A stretch of DNA of 64,000 nucleotides, taken from positions 1,054,001 to 1,118,000 of the forward strand of contig NZ_JBBODE010000001.1 in the NCBI RefSeq assembly GCF_038002765.1, read 5' to 3'. The notes under the pieces were generated by a model. It saw nothing but the letters and a program-made list of their open reading frames with translations, was not told where the DNA came from and ran no database searches. This document shows positions 1 to 9,766 of the stretch, one piece after another; the stretch's first letter is position 1, and each line of letters starts with the position of its first letter. The position numbers were made by a program, and so were the translations under genes. Source of the stretch: Peribacillus sp. FSL H8-0477 (lineage in GTDB: Bacteria > Bacillota > Bacilli > Bacillales > DSM-1321).

Positions 1-245
1 TTCCCAGGCTTCTCTCCACCTACAGTTAAAGCTGAATTTTCATTTTGGATAGATATGCTATTATCTGGAGAAAATACAGTTGCAGAAACGGGCAATGCCT
101 TAGAAAACGTATAGTGATCCCCTTCGAAAAGTACAACTTTTCTGGGAATAGTCATAAATTCACGGAATGGCTGATATAACCCAAGTGTTAGTAGCGAAAT
201 AAGGAGAATTCCACCGATGATTTTTCTAATCCATTCTTTTTTCAA
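1..245 (-). CDS. spoIVB: SpoIVB serine peptidase, N-terminal part (cut by window edge)
   Basis: This is the first ~81 codons of a protein whose remainder lies before base 1. It starts at TTG (243-245), preceded by an AGGAGGAG ribosome-binding site at about 254-263. The N-terminus has a short basic stretch and one membrane segment (IIGGILLISLLTLGLY), followed by PFREFMTIP, as in SpoIVB. In the family this is the forespore serine peptidase that signals across the intermembrane space to activate pro-SigK processing. The PDZ and peptidase domains are not in the window. Identification rests on the N-terminal resemblance plus its position just downstream of recN, the same order as in B. subtilis. 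Fairly sure. Confidence 0.8.
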   Translation of the reverse strand, partial: MKKEWIRKIIGGILLISLLTLGLYQPFREFMTIPRKVVLFEGDHYTFSKALPVSATVFSPDNSISIQNENSALTVGGEKPG

Positions 246-328
246 GCTGTTTTCTCTCCTCCTCGCGATATAAATGGCTACCCCTTTAATTTTGCCTTTG
301 CAGCAGTCATTTATAACCCAAGGATAAA

Positions 329-357
329 ATAAAAGCTATCCGTTTTTGGATAGCTTT
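329..357 (-). terminator. Intrinsic terminator of recN
   Basis: A perfect 10-bp stem (AAAGCTATCC at 332-341 paired with 348-357) is followed on the minus strand by a T-rich run (TTTTATTTT). It lies about 55 bases after the recN stop and before spoIVB, so spoIVB should have its own promoter. Confidence 0.85.
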
Positions 358-410
358 ACATTGTTTATAAAATTCAATTATGATTTCTGTTGGTGCTTAT
401 AGGACTAAGC

Positions 411-2120
411 CTATTTAACATACTTTTTTTGATCTGCCTGAAGGATTAATTCACGAGCATGTTCCTTCGTCAAGTTGGTAATTTCGACTCCAGAAATCAT
501 GCGGCCGATTTCTTTAATTTTATCCTCTTCATTCAAAGATTTTACAGAGGTATTTGTCCGGCCATCTTTAATATTTTTAGCAATAAACAGGTGAATATCA
601 GCCATTGCCGCAACCTGAGGCAAGTGGGAAATACACAACACTTGTGAGCCTGAAGCAACTTGATGAATTTTTTCTGCTATGGCTTGGGCTACTCTTCCAC
701 TGACTCCAGTATCGACTTCATCAAAAATAATGGAAGTAATTCCTTGATGTTTGGAGAAAATGCTTTTGAGAGCAAGCATAATTCGCGACAATTCACCGCC
801 AGAGGCAATTTTTGATAGTGGTTTTAACGGTTCACCGGGATTCGTTGACAAATAAAATTCCATACTGTCAAGACCGTTTTTCCCCACTTCGTCCGCGTCT
901 GTAAAGGTAAATGCTGTTTTATGGAAATGTGCTTCAAAAATCGTTTTTTCCATATACAGCTCTTGTAACTCCTTCTGAATATGATCAGTAAGCTGTTTAG
1001 CATATGTTTGTCGAAGTTCAGATAAATTCTTCGCTTCTACAAGTAAATCAGCTCGTATAGATTTAATTTGAGCTTCCAGTTTAACGATATGCGTTTCACG
1101 GTTTTGCAAGGTTTCAATTTCCTCTTCAATCATCGAACCATACTCAACGATTTCTTCAATGGTTTTCCCATATTTACGTTTGAGCTGATTAATTTCATTT
1201 AAACGGCTTTCAATCAAATCGAGCCGCTCTGGATCATATTCGAGGGAATCCAATTGATCACGAATTAAGGAGACTGCGTCTTCAATAATAAAATAGCTGT
1301 TGGAAATGGATTCAGAAATCCCTTTTGTCGATTCATCAAGCTCAGCTGCTTCTTCAAGGTTATTCATTGCCAGAGACAACCAGTCTAACCCGCGCTGCTC
1401 CCCAGTTAAAGACTGATAACCGGTTTGCAAGGACTCATGCAGCCGTTCAAAGTTATTAATTTTCTTTTTTTCTTCAGTCAAGCTGTCATCTTCGCCCAGC
1501 ACCAGTTCAGCGCTTTCGATTTCATCATGCTGAAACTGAATCAAATCGAGTCGATGAACCATTTGCTGTTCATTTTGACTCAATTTCTTTAATTGCTTAA
1601 CTGCATAATCATAGTCTTTGTACAGTCGTTGATACTCGGATATCGCTTGTACAATTTTCTCTCCGCCAAATTGATCCAGCAGCGGCAAATGAAGTCGTTC
1701 ATCCATCAGCTCCTGATGTTCATGCTGTCCATGAATATCAATAAGCGTTCGACCGATTTCCCTAAGTATAGCAATCGTCACAAGCTTTCCATTCACCCGA
1801 CAAGCGCTCTTTCCACTTAAAGCAATATCACGACGTAAAACGACCATCCCATCCGTAATATCAATGCCTATTTCCTGCATTTTTTCAAATACGGGATGTT
1901 TTTCTTCGTCAATAATAAATAACCCTTCAATTTCAGCCTTTGATTCTCCGTGTCTGATGAACTCTGCCGATCCACGACCGCCAACCAATAGGTGAATCGC
2001 GTCAATAATAATTGATTTTCCAGCACCCGTTTCCCCAGTTAAGACTGTTAATCCTTTTTCTAAAGATATTGAAAGTGCATCGATGATTGCGAAATTGCGA
2101 ATTGATAATTCCGTTAACAA
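411..2120 (-). CDS. recN: DNA repair protein RecN
   Basis: RecN is an SMC-like ATPase that acts early at DNA double-strand breaks in recombination repair. The 569-residue length is normal for the family. A Walker A motif GETGAGKS is at residues 29-36. A long central charged region (about 150-390) fits the coiled coil. Near the C-terminus come the ABC signature region SGGELSR and the Walker B IIFDEVDTG, followed by SHLPQVAA. The start is TTG, with GGGGATGA a few bases upstream; no better in-frame start is visible. It follows argR by 23 bases and probably shares its transcript. The unit ends at the hairpin near 329-357. Confidence 0.97.
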   Translation of the reverse strand: MLTELSIRNFAIIDALSISLEKGLTVLTGETGAGKSIIIDAIHLLVGGRGSAEFIRHGESKAEIEGLFIIDEEKHPVFEKMQEIGIDITDGMVVLRRDIALSGKSACRVNGKLVTIAILREIGRTLIDIHGQHEHQELMDERLHLPLLDQFGGEKIVQAISEYQRLYKDYDYAVKQLKKLSQNEQQMVHRLDLIQFQHDEIESAELVLGEDDSLTEEKKKINNFERLHESLQTGYQSLTGEQRGLDWLSLAMNNLEEAAELDESTKGISESISNSYFIIEDAVSLIRDQLDSLEYDPERLDLIESRLNEINQLKRKYGKTIEEIVEYGSMIEEEIETLQNRETHIVKLEAQIKSIRADLLVEAKNLSELRQTYAKQLTDHIQKELQELYMEKTIFEAHFHKTAFTFTDADEVGKNGLDSMEFYLSTNPGEPLKPLSKIASGGELSRIMLALKSIFSKHQGITSIIFDEVDTGVSGRVAQAIAEKIHQVASGSQVLCISHLPQVAAMADIHLFIAKNIKDGRTNTSVKSLNEEDKIKEIGRMISGVEITNLTKEHARELILQADQKKYVK

Positions 2121-2143
2121 TTGCTCATCCCCTTATTTCCATA

Positions 2144-2593
2144 TTAGAGCATGTCTAAAAACTTTTCGGCAACCAGTTCTGCTTTTTCAGGGGTCTGACA
2201 AATAATCAAGCAGGTATCATCGCCGCCAATCGTTCCCAGTATCTCTTCCCAGCTCAAATTGTCTATCAACACACACAGCGCCTGTGCGTTGCCTGGCATC
2301 GTCTTTAACACCAGCATGTTACTTGCCGTATCAATACGAACAAAAGCATCAATTAGCAGCCGTTTTAACTTTTGCAGCGGATTAAAACGCTGATCAGCAG
2401 GCAAGCTGTATTTATATCGGCCGTCAATCATCGGCACCTTGACTAGATGTAATTCTTTTATATCTCTTGAGACCGTTGCCTGCGTAACATTAAAGCCTCT
2501 GCTTTCTAACTCCTCAACCAAATCATCTTGAGTTTCTATATCATTGTTAGCAATGATTTCTCGAATTTTTATATGTCGCTGGCCTTTATTCAT
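2144..2593 (-). CDS. argR: Arginine repressor ArgR/AhrC
   Basis: This regulator represses arginine biosynthesis and activates arginine catabolism when it binds L-arginine. The length of 149 residues is identical to B. subtilis AhrC. An N-terminal winged-helix DNA-binding domain (residues 1-70, with the [13 protein letters not shown] segment) is followed by the hexamerisation and arginine-binding domain containing the diagnostic [11 protein letters not shown]. It lies between tlyA and recN, as in B. subtilis. A hairpin terminator upstream (2702-2740) separates it from tlyA, so argR-recN is its own unit. A weak ARG-box-like palindrome sits upstream, but it is not convincing enough to claim autoregulation. 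Confidence 0.96.
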   Translation of the reverse strand: MNKGQRHIKIREIIANNDIETQDDLVEELESRGFNVTQATVSRDIKELHLVKVPMIDGRYKYSLPADQRFNPLQKLKRLLIDAFVRIDTASNMLVLKTMPGNAQALCVLIDNLSWEEILGTIGGDDTCLIICQTPEKAELVAEKFLDML

Positions 2594-2701
2594 TTAAGCA
2601 CCTCTTTAGATAATCATGATTTAAAATAATCGTAGCGGATTTACTATCCATTGTACAATTTTTTTATCAAATTTCCGACTTTAAACTGCATAAATATTCA
2701 T

Positions 2702-2740
2702 AAAAAGAGCTCCAGAGCAAATTTATTGCCGGAGCTTTTG
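2702..2740 (-). terminator. Terminator of the dxs-tlyA unit
   Basis: An eight-base stem, AGCTCCGG with CTGGAGCT (one G-U pair), lies at 2708-2715 and 2729-2736. On the minus strand it is followed by CTTTTTAT. It is 3 bases beyond the tlyA stop and upstream of argR. Confidence 0.8.
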
Positions 2741-2742
2741 TG

Positions 2743-3582
2743 TTAATTTTCGTTTTTTTGCTGTTTTAATTCAACATGTGCCTCTGTGACAATGTCCTCG
2801 ATGGTTTGCTTCAGAAGGTTTTCTCCCGTCTCCTTAGGCCCTGTCCAATGCAGGTGAAGCAGAAATTCAATATTGCCGTCGCCGCCTGTAATTGGAGAGT
2901 AGGAGGCATTTAAAACGTCATAACCTTCCTGCAAAGAAAAGTCTATGATTTTTTTCATAACAGCTTGATGAATTTTAGGCTCGCGTACAATGCCTTTTTT
3001 CCCCACTTGATCCTTACCCGCTTCAAATTGTGGCTTTACAAGTGCCACTACATCTCCGCCGGGAACAAGTAAAGTTTTTAGGACTGGCAGGATTAATTTC
3101 AAGGAGATAAATGACACATCTATACTTGAGAAGTTAGGCATTTCTCCGTCTAAATCGACAGGTGTTACATAGCGGAAATTGGTTCTTTCCATTACCTTTA
3201 CACGCTCATCTTGACGGAGCTTCCAGGCCAGCTGATTGTAGCCTACATCTAAAGCGTATGACATCACTGCACCATTTTGAAGTGCACAGTCGGTAAAGCC
3301 GCCTGTAGAAGATCCAATATCTAAAAGAATCTTCCCATCTACAGACAAATCAAATACCTTTAAGGCTTTTTCAAGCTTTAATCCACCTCTTGATACATAA
3401 GGCATTACTTTTCCTTTTATCATCAGCTCATAATCTACAGGTACCTTTTCGCCGGGTTTCTCCAGACGTACTTCATTTGCATAGACAAGTCCAGCCATTA
3501 TCATTCGCTTAGCCTTTTCTCGTGTTTCTGCTAATCCTTTTTCAACTAGTAATACATCAACACGTTCTTTATTAACTTTCAT
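2743..3582 (-). CDS. tlyA: TlyA-family rRNA methyltransferase (YqxC)
   Basis: The 279-residue protein has an N-terminal S4 RNA-binding domain (about residues 5-65, RVDVLLVEKGLAETREKAKR) and a FtsJ/RrmJ-type SAM-binding Rossmann fold (LDIGSSTGGFTDCAL). TlyA family members methylate ribose 2'-hydroxyls of cytidines in rRNA and are often called hemolysin by legacy annotation. The gene starts 4 bases after dxs stops and is surely co-transcribed with it. The exact rRNA target in this organism is not determined by sequence. Confidence 0.93.
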   Translation of the reverse strand: MKVNKERVDVLLVEKGLAETREKAKRMIMAGLVYANEVRLEKPGEKVPVDYELMIKGKVMPYVSRGGLKLEKALKVFDLSVDGKILLDIGSSTGGFTDCALQNGAVMSYALDVGYNQLAWKLRQDERVKVMERTNFRYVTPVDLDGEMPNFSSIDVSFISLKLILPVLKTLLVPGGDVVALVKPQFEAGKDQVGKKGIVREPKIHQAVMKKIIDFSLQEGYDVLNASYSPITGGDGNIEFLLHLHWTGPKETGENLLKQTIEDIVTEAHVELKQQKNEN

Positions 3583-3586
3583 TATG

Positions 3587-5479
3587 TCAGGCCCTTTTTT
3601 GCTTTTTTGGTGTAAGCAGATTTATTTTGTTAACTGTATCTTCTACGGTCATTCCAATTTCCTCTAATAGTTGATCTACACTGCCATGTTCAATAAATCG
3701 GTCTGGAATTCCCATTCTATCAATTACTGCTCCTGAGAAACCATGATCATGGCTGAATTCTAGAACCGCGCTCCCGAAACCGCCTTGAAGAATCGCCTCT
3801 TCAATTGTTAGGATTGGCATTTTTTGTTGAAGCAATTCAATCATCATATCTGAATCAAGCGGTTTAATAAACCGTGCATTGACCACTTTTACAGATATAT
3901 CATCTTTTGCTAATCGTTCCGCAGCCTCTAATGCCATCGGGATGGTTGTCCCGAACGTCAAGATAGCTGCATCGGTTCCTTCACGTAACACTTCCCAGCT
4001 GCCGATTGGGATTTCTCTTAGTGTCTCATCCATTGGGACTCCGTATCCGTTTCCTCTTGGAAAACGCATAGCAATTGGGCCGTCATCATATTTAATCGCT
4101 GTATTAACCATATGCTGTCCTTCGTTTTCATCCTTAGGCATCATCACAACCATATTCGGCAGATGACGCAGGAAGGCGATATCAAATACACCCTGATGAG
4201 TTTCCCCATCCGCTCCAACTAGTCCGGCACGGTCAACACCGATAAATACATTCAGGTTCTGTCTGGCGATATCATGCACGAGCTGGTCATAGGCTCGCTG
4301 CAGGAAGGTAGAATAAATAGCTAAAAACGGCTTCATTTTCTGTGTAGCCAAGCCTGCTGCAAATGTAGCGGCATGCTGCTCGGCAATTCCTACATCATAC
4401 ATCCGTTCTGGAAACTCACTGGCAAACTTTTCAAGCTTCGATCCAACAGGCATGGCAGGTGTAATCGCCACAATCCGCTCATCGCCTCTAGCTAATTTTA
4501 GGACCGTGTCACTCACAAGTGAGCTCCATGCTGGACCCTTAACGGGTGACTTAACAAAAGCACCTGTATCGATTTTATATGGACCTGTTCCGTGCCAGTT
4601 ACCTGTACGATCCAATTCAGCAGGAGAATATCCCTTTCCTTTTTTCGTAATTACATGTAAAAGAACGGGACCTTTGGTTTTTTTGGCATATCGTAAGTTT
4701 TCGAATAGTTCCTCGTAGTTATGACCATCAATCGGTCCAAGATACGTAAAGCCAAGTTCTTCAAAGAAAACACCGGATACAAGCAAATACTTCATACTAT
4801 CCTTAAGCCGTTCTGCTGTAGCCGCAACCTTACCGCCAACTGCTGGAATCTTTTTCAAGAACATTTCTAATTCATCTTTAGCCCACTTATATTTACCAGC
4901 CGTTCTCAATCGTCCGAGCACACTATGAAGTGCACCAACATTTGGCGCAATCGACATTTCATTATCATTTAGAATGACAATCATGTCCTTTTGTTCTGAA
5001 CCGATATGATTTAAGGCTTCAAGGGCCATACCGCCAGTTAACGCTCCATCACCGATAACAGGAAGAACGTAATTTTTTTCTTTTTTAATTTCACGAGCTG
5101 CTACCATACCCATTGCAGCAGAAAGTGATGTAGAACTATGACCAGTTTCCCAGACATCGTGTTCACTTTCATTCATTTTTGGAAAACCGCACAGCCCTTT
5201 ATATTTCTTTAAGGTATCAAATTGGCTGGCACGTCCTGTCAATATTTTATGAACATATGATTGATGACCAACATCCCAGATAATTTTGTCCTCAGGACTG
5301 TTAAATTCTTTATGAAGAGCAATTGTTAGTTCAACGACTCCAAGGTTTGGACCAATATGTCCGCCGCTGACCGAAAGCTGTTCAACTAAGAACTTTCTTA
5401 CATCTGCACTTAACTCTTTTAATTGGTCATTCGTTAGGTTTTTTAGAAATGAAGGGTCTTTTATAGTTAGAAGATCCAA
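3587..5479 (-). CDS. dxs: 1-deoxy-D-xylulose-5-phosphate synthase
   Basis: DXS condenses pyruvate and glyceraldehyde-3-phosphate, using thiamine diphosphate. It is the first step of the MEP isoprenoid pathway and also supplies thiamine and pyridoxal synthesis. The 630 residues cover the whole family. The TPP motif begins GDGALTGG at residues 143-150, followed by NDNEMSI. The transketolase-type pyrimidine domain has [15 protein letters not shown], and the C-terminal transketolase domain ends near KKQKRA. The start is TTG. The gene is separated from ispA by a terminator and about 110 bases that must hold its promoter. With ispA two genes away, isoprenoid genes cluster here. Confidence 0.97.
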   Translation of the reverse strand: MDLLTIKDPSFLKNLTNDQLKELSADVRKFLVEQLSVSGGHIGPNLGVVELTIALHKEFNSPEDKIIWDVGHQSYVHKILTGRASQFDTLKKYKGLCGFPKMNESEHDVWETGHSSTSLSAAMGMVAAREIKKEKNYVLPVIGDGALTGGMALEALNHIGSEQKDMIVILNDNEMSIAPNVGALHSVLGRLRTAGKYKWAKDELEMFLKKIPAVGGKVAATAERLKDSMKYLLVSGVFFEELGFTYLGPIDGHNYEELFENLRYAKKTKGPVLLHVITKKGKGYSPAELDRTGNWHGTGPYKIDTGAFVKSPVKGPAWSSLVSDTVLKLARGDERIVAITPAMPVGSKLEKFASEFPERMYDVGIAEQHAATFAAGLATQKMKPFLAIYSTFLQRAYDQLVHDIARQNLNVFIGVDRAGLVGADGETHQGVFDIAFLRHLPNMVVMMPKDENEGQHMVNTAIKYDDGPIAMRFPRGNGYGVPMDETLREIPIGSWEVLREGTDAAILTFGTTIPMALEAAERLAKDDISVKVVNARFIKPLDSDMMIELLQQKMPILTIEEAILQGGFGSAVLEFSHDHGFSGAVIDRMGIPDRFIEHGSVDQLLEEIGMTVEDTVNKINLLTPKKQKRA

Positions 5480-5582
5480 TCAGGATCACTCACTTTCTAT
5501 CATTTTTCCAGCAAATATCTACTAGAAAAAAATTTTTTATGGTTCGTCTTTCGTCTCGTATTCATGGCATAAGTTCGACTAC

Positions 5583-5622
5583 TCGAAAAATAGCCGCCGA
5601 GACACACAAGTTTCCGGCGGCT
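5583..5622 (-). terminator. Terminator of the xseA-xseB-ispA unit
   Basis: The stem AGCCGCCG / CGGCGGCT (5592-5599 and 5615-5622) is followed on the minus strand by ATTTTTCG. It lies between ispA and dxs, so dxs is transcribed separately. Confidence 0.85.
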
Positions 5623-5749
5623 TCTCTTTCATTATATCATAAAGATTAAACAGTTTTTCAGTAGAACTGCAACCCTTTGCTTTCCCTATTTTACTCATTT
5701 TTTTACCATGAGTATACCATAATCGCATTTTCTAGACAAATTTTGTCGA

Positions 5750-6643
5750 TTAATGATTTCGAACAGCAATCATTTTGGTTAAACTAATTAAAAGCTCTGT
5801 CTCAATCCCTGTCTGATCCAAAGCCGTGAGCGCCTGCTCGATGTGGTAAGCTAGTTTTTCTTTGGCTCCATCCATCGTGAGAAGCGCAGGATAGGTGCTC
5901 TTTTGGTTACCTTCATCACTTCCAACCGGTTTCCCGATGACTGATTCATCGCCTTCCACATCTAAAATGTCATCGCGGATTTGGAAAGCTAATCCCAAAT
6001 GATAAGAAAATACTTCTAGGAGTGCCAGCTGTTTTGCATTCGCTTCAGATAGAATCGCTCCAGCCAGAACACTTGCAGATAATAGTTTTCCCGTTTTATG
6101 TTCGTGTACATATTCAAGTTCCTTTAAACTAAGCTGTTTCTCTTCGCCTTCCATATCAGCGATTTGTCCGCCGACCATCCCTTCAGCACCAGCTGCTTGT
6201 GCAATCAAGCGAATCAACTTCAATTTCATATCACTCGTCACGTCAGGATGATTCATTTCAGCCACCAACTGGAAGCTGTAAGTCAGTAACCCATCACCAG
6301 CAAGAATCGCATGTGCTTCCCCAAACACTTTATGATTGGTCGGCTTCCCTCTGCGAAGATCATCGTCATCCATGCTAGGCAGATCATCATGAATTAATGA
6401 ATAAGTATGAATCATTTCAATAGCTGCACTCACAGGTATCCCTATTTTCGAATCTTTTTTAAACGCAGTAATAACAGCGAAAACAAACAGGGGTCTGATC
6501 CGTTTTCCACCAGCCTGGAGTGAATACACCATCGCTTCTTTCAACGATTCAGGTGCTTGTAAGTCTTGAATGAACTGAATCATATTTTCTTCAATTAAGG
6601 CCTTATGTTCAGCAGAATAGGTCGCGAGCGTCTGATTACTCAT
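5750..6643 (-). CDS. ispA: Farnesyl diphosphate synthase (polyprenyl synthetase)
   Basis: The enzyme adds isopentenyl diphosphate to allylic diphosphates to give C15 farnesyl diphosphate for undecaprenol, quinone and heme side chains. The 297 residues match the IspA length. The first aspartate-rich motif DDLPSMD is at residues 86-92, and the second, DDILD, is near residue 225. GGKRIRP near 45-51 binds the diphosphate. The start ATG overlaps the xseB stop by one base (TAATG), so translation is probably coupled. Product chain length is inferred from family resemblance. Confidence 0.95.
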   Translation of the reverse strand: MSNQTLATYSAEHKALIEENMIQFIQDLQAPESLKEAMVYSLQAGGKRIRPLFVFAVITAFKKDSKIGIPVSAAIEMIHTYSLIHDDLPSMDDDDLRRGKPTNHKVFGEAHAILAGDGLLTYSFQLVAEMNHPDVTSDMKLKLIRLIAQAAGAEGMVGGQIADMEGEEKQLSLKELEYVHEHKTGKLLSASVLAGAILSEANAKQLALLEVFSYHLGLAFQIRDDILDVEGDESVIGKPVGSDEGNQKSTYPALLTMDGAKEKLAYHIEQALTALDQTGIETELLISLTKMIAVRNH

Positions 6644-6882
6644 TATTCTTCCTCCTGAACTGCAAAGCTGTCAAGCTCGCCGTCTTCCTTCAGAATTTGA
6701 GTCAATTGATTTTCTACTGTTTTTAGTTTTTGATGACAAAGCTTCGACAAATCCATCCCTTGTTTATAAATAGTAATGGCAGCTTCTAATGGGACATCGC
6801 CTTCTTCTAGCTGCTCAACAATTTTTTCAAGCTCTTCCATTGCTTGTTCAAATGTTACTTCTTCTTTTTTTGCCATAATCAT
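6643..6882 (-). CDS. xseB: Exodeoxyribonuclease VII small subunit
   Basis: This is a 79-residue helical protein ([26 protein letters not shown]) of the XseB family, which binds XseA to form a single-strand-specific exonuclease. The start chosen forms an ATGA overlap with the xseA stop and sits 5 bases after GAGGAG; a second ATG two codons in (MAKKEEV) is also possible. It overlaps ispA by one base. Confidence 0.95.
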   Translation of the reverse strand: MIMAKKEEVTFEQAMEELEKIVEQLEEGDVPLEAAITIYKQGMDLSKLCHQKLKTVENQLTQILKEDGELDSFAVQEEE

Positions 6883-8225
6883 TTCCGCTCCTCTATCTTC
6901 TCAATTTTACATTCAAGGGTTCCATCTTTAATCTGAACAGCGATCGTATCACCGGGTGACACTTGCTTCGTACTTTTTACTAATTCTTCTTCTCCCGTAT
7001 AAATTAAACCGTAGCCCCGATCCATGATATTTAATGGGTTTAAGGCAGAAAGGGTTGAATTAAGATGTAGAAATTGCTGTGTATGCTGTTTCATACTGGC
7101 TTCCATCAAACGAGTAAGCATCTTTTTATGAGCAAGTAACCGTTCCTTCGCTAGAACGACTTGTTGTTCAGGATGCTGTTTTTGAAGAATTGCAGTTGAG
7201 CGCTGCAACATTTCGCGCTTCTGTAAAAAGTACTTTCCGCTTCCTCTCTGAAGCCTTTCAGTCGCTTTATCCAGCTGTTCAAGTTTCTGTTCATACATTT
7301 TGCGCGGATAGCGGAATGCATAGGATTTTTCTAAACGGGCAAGTCTGGTTCTTTGTGCAGCAGCATTTTCCTGAATGGCTCTGGAAAGTCTATTTTTTCG
7401 ATTTAAGAGTCTTTCCATAATTTCATTTAGATGCGGCACGGCTAGTTCAGCTGCTGCAGTAGGCGTTGGAGCCCGTAAATCAGCGACAAAATCAGCAATC
7501 GTGAAATCAGTCTCATGGCCGACAGCTGAAATAATTGGTATGTCTGAATCATAGATTGAATTCGCAACGATTTCTTCATTAAAAGCCCAAAGTTCCTCAA
7601 TGGAACCACCGCCCCGGCCGATAATTAAGACATCAACTTCATCACGTGCATTTGCGGTGCTAATTGCCTTTACGACGGATGGCGCCGCGTTAGTCCCCTG
7701 AACCAGCGCTGGATAAATAATCACTTTGGCTATAGGGTATCTACGCTTAATTGTTGTTAGAATATCTCGTAACGCTGCCCCTGTCGGAGAAGTAATGACC
7801 CCAACTGATTTGGGATACAGCGGAAGTGTTTTTTTATGAAGGGGTGCAAACAAGCCAGCTTTCTCAAGCTTCTTTTTCAATTGTTCATAAGCCGTATATA
7901 GGTCGCCCACTCCATCCGGAGTCATTGCTTTGACATACAGCTGGTATTGACCACTTTGTTCATACACGCTGATGTCGCCTCGAACAAGGACCTTCATTCC
8001 ATTCTCAGGCATGAACTTTAAACTGCCATTATGCGCTGAAAACATAACCGCAAGAAGCCTCGCCTTTTCATCCTTAAGCGTAAAATACATATGTCCGCTC
8101 GAATGCTGCTTAAAGTTCGATATTTCCCCTTTTATGTAAGCTTGCTGCAAATGAGGATCCGCATCGAACTTCCGCTTTATATACTTCGTCCAAACCGAAA
8201 CACTCAAATATTTTAAACTATCCAT
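6879..8225 (-). CDS. xseA: Exodeoxyribonuclease VII large subunit
   Basis: This is the catalytic subunit of ExoVII, which degrades single-stranded DNA. The 448 residues show an N-terminal OB fold ([15 protein letters not shown] to about residue 100), the catalytic core with [15 protein letters not shown] and [14 protein letters not shown] plus [17 protein letters not shown], then a long coiled coil (about 270-390). A GGAG ribosome-binding site lies 7 bases before the ATG. It begins the xseA-xseB-ispA unit. The upstream stretch holds repeat units rather than folD directly. Confidence 0.96.
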   Translation of the reverse strand: MDSLKYLSVSVWTKYIKRKFDADPHLQQAYIKGEISNFKQHSSGHMYFTLKDEKARLLAVMFSAHNGSLKFMPENGMKVLVRGDISVYEQSGQYQLYVKAMTPDGVGDLYTAYEQLKKKLEKAGLFAPLHKKTLPLYPKSVGVITSPTGAALRDILTTIKRRYPIAKVIIYPALVQGTNAAPSVVKAISTANARDEVDVLIIGRGGGSIEELWAFNEEIVANSIYDSDIPIISAVGHETDFTIADFVADLRAPTPTAAAELAVPHLNEIMERLLNRKNRLSRAIQENAAAQRTRLARLEKSYAFRYPRKMYEQKLEQLDKATERLQRGSGKYFLQKREMLQRSTAILQKQHPEQQVVLAKERLLAHKKMLTRLMEASMKQHTQQFLHLNSTLSALNPLNIMDRGYGLIYTGEEELVKSTKQVSPGDTIAVQIKDGTLECKIEKIEERK

Positions 8226-8244
8226 AAAAAAACTCCTTTGTATT

Positions 8245-8600
8245 AAAAAAGCGGAAGCGTCTGTTCTGCTGCCGAAGGAAATAGGGAGAGACTCTGATGG
8301 CGCTTTTTGCCATCCGAGGCACTCATCTTTTCCACAGGGAGCAAGACGCTGCAGCTAGACTCCTTTAAAAAGACGGAAGCGTCTGTTCTGCTGCAGATGT
8401 TATAGGGAGAGACTCTGATGGCGTTTTTTGCCATCCGAGGCACTCATCTTTTCCACAGGAAGCAAGACGCTGCAGCTAGACTCCTTTAAAAAGCCGGAAG
8501 CGTCTATTCTGCTGCAGATGTTATAGGGAGAGACTCTGATGGCGTTTTTTGCTCATCTAGAGGCGCTCATCTTTTCCACAGGGAGCAAGACGCTGATGGA
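8245..8600. repeat. Three tandem copies of a ~122-bp palindromic intergenic repeat
   Basis: Copies begin with CGGAAGCGTCT at 8252, 8374 and 8495, giving periods of 122 and 121 bases. Each copy carries AGGGAGAGACTCTGATGGCG, an inner stem GATGGC/GCCATC (diverged in the third copy), the segment ACTCATCTTTTCCACAGG, and an end AAGACGCTGCAGCTAGACT that is partly complementary to its start. Copies 2 and 3 are more alike than either is to copy 1. Read on the minus strand the ends (TCTAGCTGCAGCG and CGCTTCCG) resemble a repeat family I know from several Bacillaceae genomes. An open frame on the minus strand is an artefact of the repeat. The rest of the 8226-8782 gap holds only the folD terminator and presumably the xseA promoter. 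Confidence 0.85.
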
Positions 8601-8670
8601 AGGTACTCACCCTTTTCGCACTGGGGCCTAATTTATCTGAGATCATTATGTTTTATCTAAATGGGTACAG

Positions 8671-8715
8671 ACAGAAAAAGCTGTCTCTAGTTATTATAAA
8701 ACAAGAGAACAGCTT
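8671..8715 (-). terminator. Terminator of folD
   Basis: An imperfect stem, AAGCTGTTCTC with GAGACAGCTT (8678-8687 and 8705-8715), is followed on the minus strand by TTTCTGTC. It lies 67 bases beyond the folD stop and before the tandem repeats. Confidence 0.7.
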
Positions 8716-8782
8716 CTTCTAATTTTTACACTGTATTTTTACAGGTATGAGTGCTTTTTGACGTTTCAACAAAAGGTTTAAG

Positions 8783-9646
8783 TTACTTTACTCCTGTAAA
8801 AGCCGCTTTCTTTGCCGATTTAACGGTATTTTTCAAAAGCATGGTAATGGTCATCGGACCTACCCCTTTTGGGACCGGTGTAATGTAAGAAGCTTTTTCT
8901 TTTACTTCGTCAAAAGAGACATCTCCGCACAGCTTGCCTTGGTCATTCCGGTTCATGCCGACATCGATGACGATTACCCCTTCCTTCACATGACTCGCGG
9001 TAATCATATCTCGTTTTCCTACTGCAACGACGAGAATATCTGCCTGATTGGTAATGGCTTTCAGGTCCTTGGTCCGGGAATGACAATATGTGACGGTAGC
9101 ATTTTTATTAAGGAACAATTGTCCGGCTGGCTTTCCGACAATATTACTGCGGCCGACAACTACTACATGCTTGCCTTCAATCTCACAATTGATATGTTCA
9201 AGCATGACCATCACACCGTATGGCGTACACGGCAGAAAAGCATCTTGACCCGTCATCATGCGGCCAATATTAATCGGATGAAAACCGTCTACGTCCTTTT
9301 CAGGTGAAATAGCCTCAATAATGGCTGTTTCATCAATGTGGGCAGGAAGCGGAAGTTGAACGAGAATACCATGAATGGCTTTATCTTCATTCAGTTCCTT
9401 AATCTTAGCAACCAGCACTTCCTGTGAAAGTGTTTCGGGATAGTCTATTAGTACTGAATACATACCAATTTCCTCGCAGGCTTTTTGCTTATTGGTAACA
9501 TAAGTTTTTGAAGCCTGATTATCACCGACTAAGATAACTGCGAGACCTGGGGTTATATCATCTTGTTTAAGCTGTTCCACTTCTAAACGCAGCTCATTTC
9601 TTACTGATTGAGCAATTTCTTTTCCATCAATTATCTTAGCTGTCAT
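8783..9646 (-). CDS. folD: Bifunctional methylenetetrahydrofolate dehydrogenase/cyclohydrolase
   Basis: FolD interconverts 5,10-methylene-, methenyl- and 10-formyl-tetrahydrofolate with NADP. The start at MTAKIIDGKEIAQ (287 residues, the normal size) is preferred over an upstream in-frame ATG at 9727. That ATG would add 27 residues unlike any FolD, whereas TAGGAGTGAT lies about 9-12 bases before the chosen ATG. Visible motifs are the TYVTNKQKACEEIGM region with the catalytic lysine, the VDGFHPIN segment, GRSNIVGKP of the NADP site, and PVPKGVGPMTI. It follows nusB and precedes the terminator at 8671-8715. Confidence 0.96.
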   Translation of the reverse strand: MTAKIIDGKEIAQSVRNELRLEVEQLKQDDITPGLAVILVGDNQASKTYVTNKQKACEEIGMYSVLIDYPETLSQEVLVAKIKELNEDKAIHGILVQLPLPAHIDETAIIEAISPEKDVDGFHPINIGRMMTGQDAFLPCTPYGVMVMLEHINCEIEGKHVVVVGRSNIVGKPAGQLFLNKNATVTYCHSRTKDLKAITNQADILVVAVGKRDMITASHVKEGVIVIDVGMNRNDQGKLCGDVSFDEVKEKASYITPVPKGVGPMTITMLLKNTVKSAKKAAFTGVK

Positions 9647-9766
9647 AAGCCGATCACTCCTAAAATTAGTTGTTATAGAAACGCAAATTTCAGTGAGCCT
9701 TCGGCACCGCAATATTGATTCGTTCACAATCCCACAGGTAAAGAAATGATTTGAAGGTGTAGAATG

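Noticed and set aside
2687-2702. ARG box upstream of argR (TGAATATTTATGCA-like)
   Set aside because: Only a partial match to the operator consensus, and it overlaps the arm of the tlyA terminator region.
8243-8443. 66-codon open frame on the minus strand
   Set aside because: It lies wholly within the tandem 122-bp repeats and its peptide repeats with them; no ribosome-binding site.
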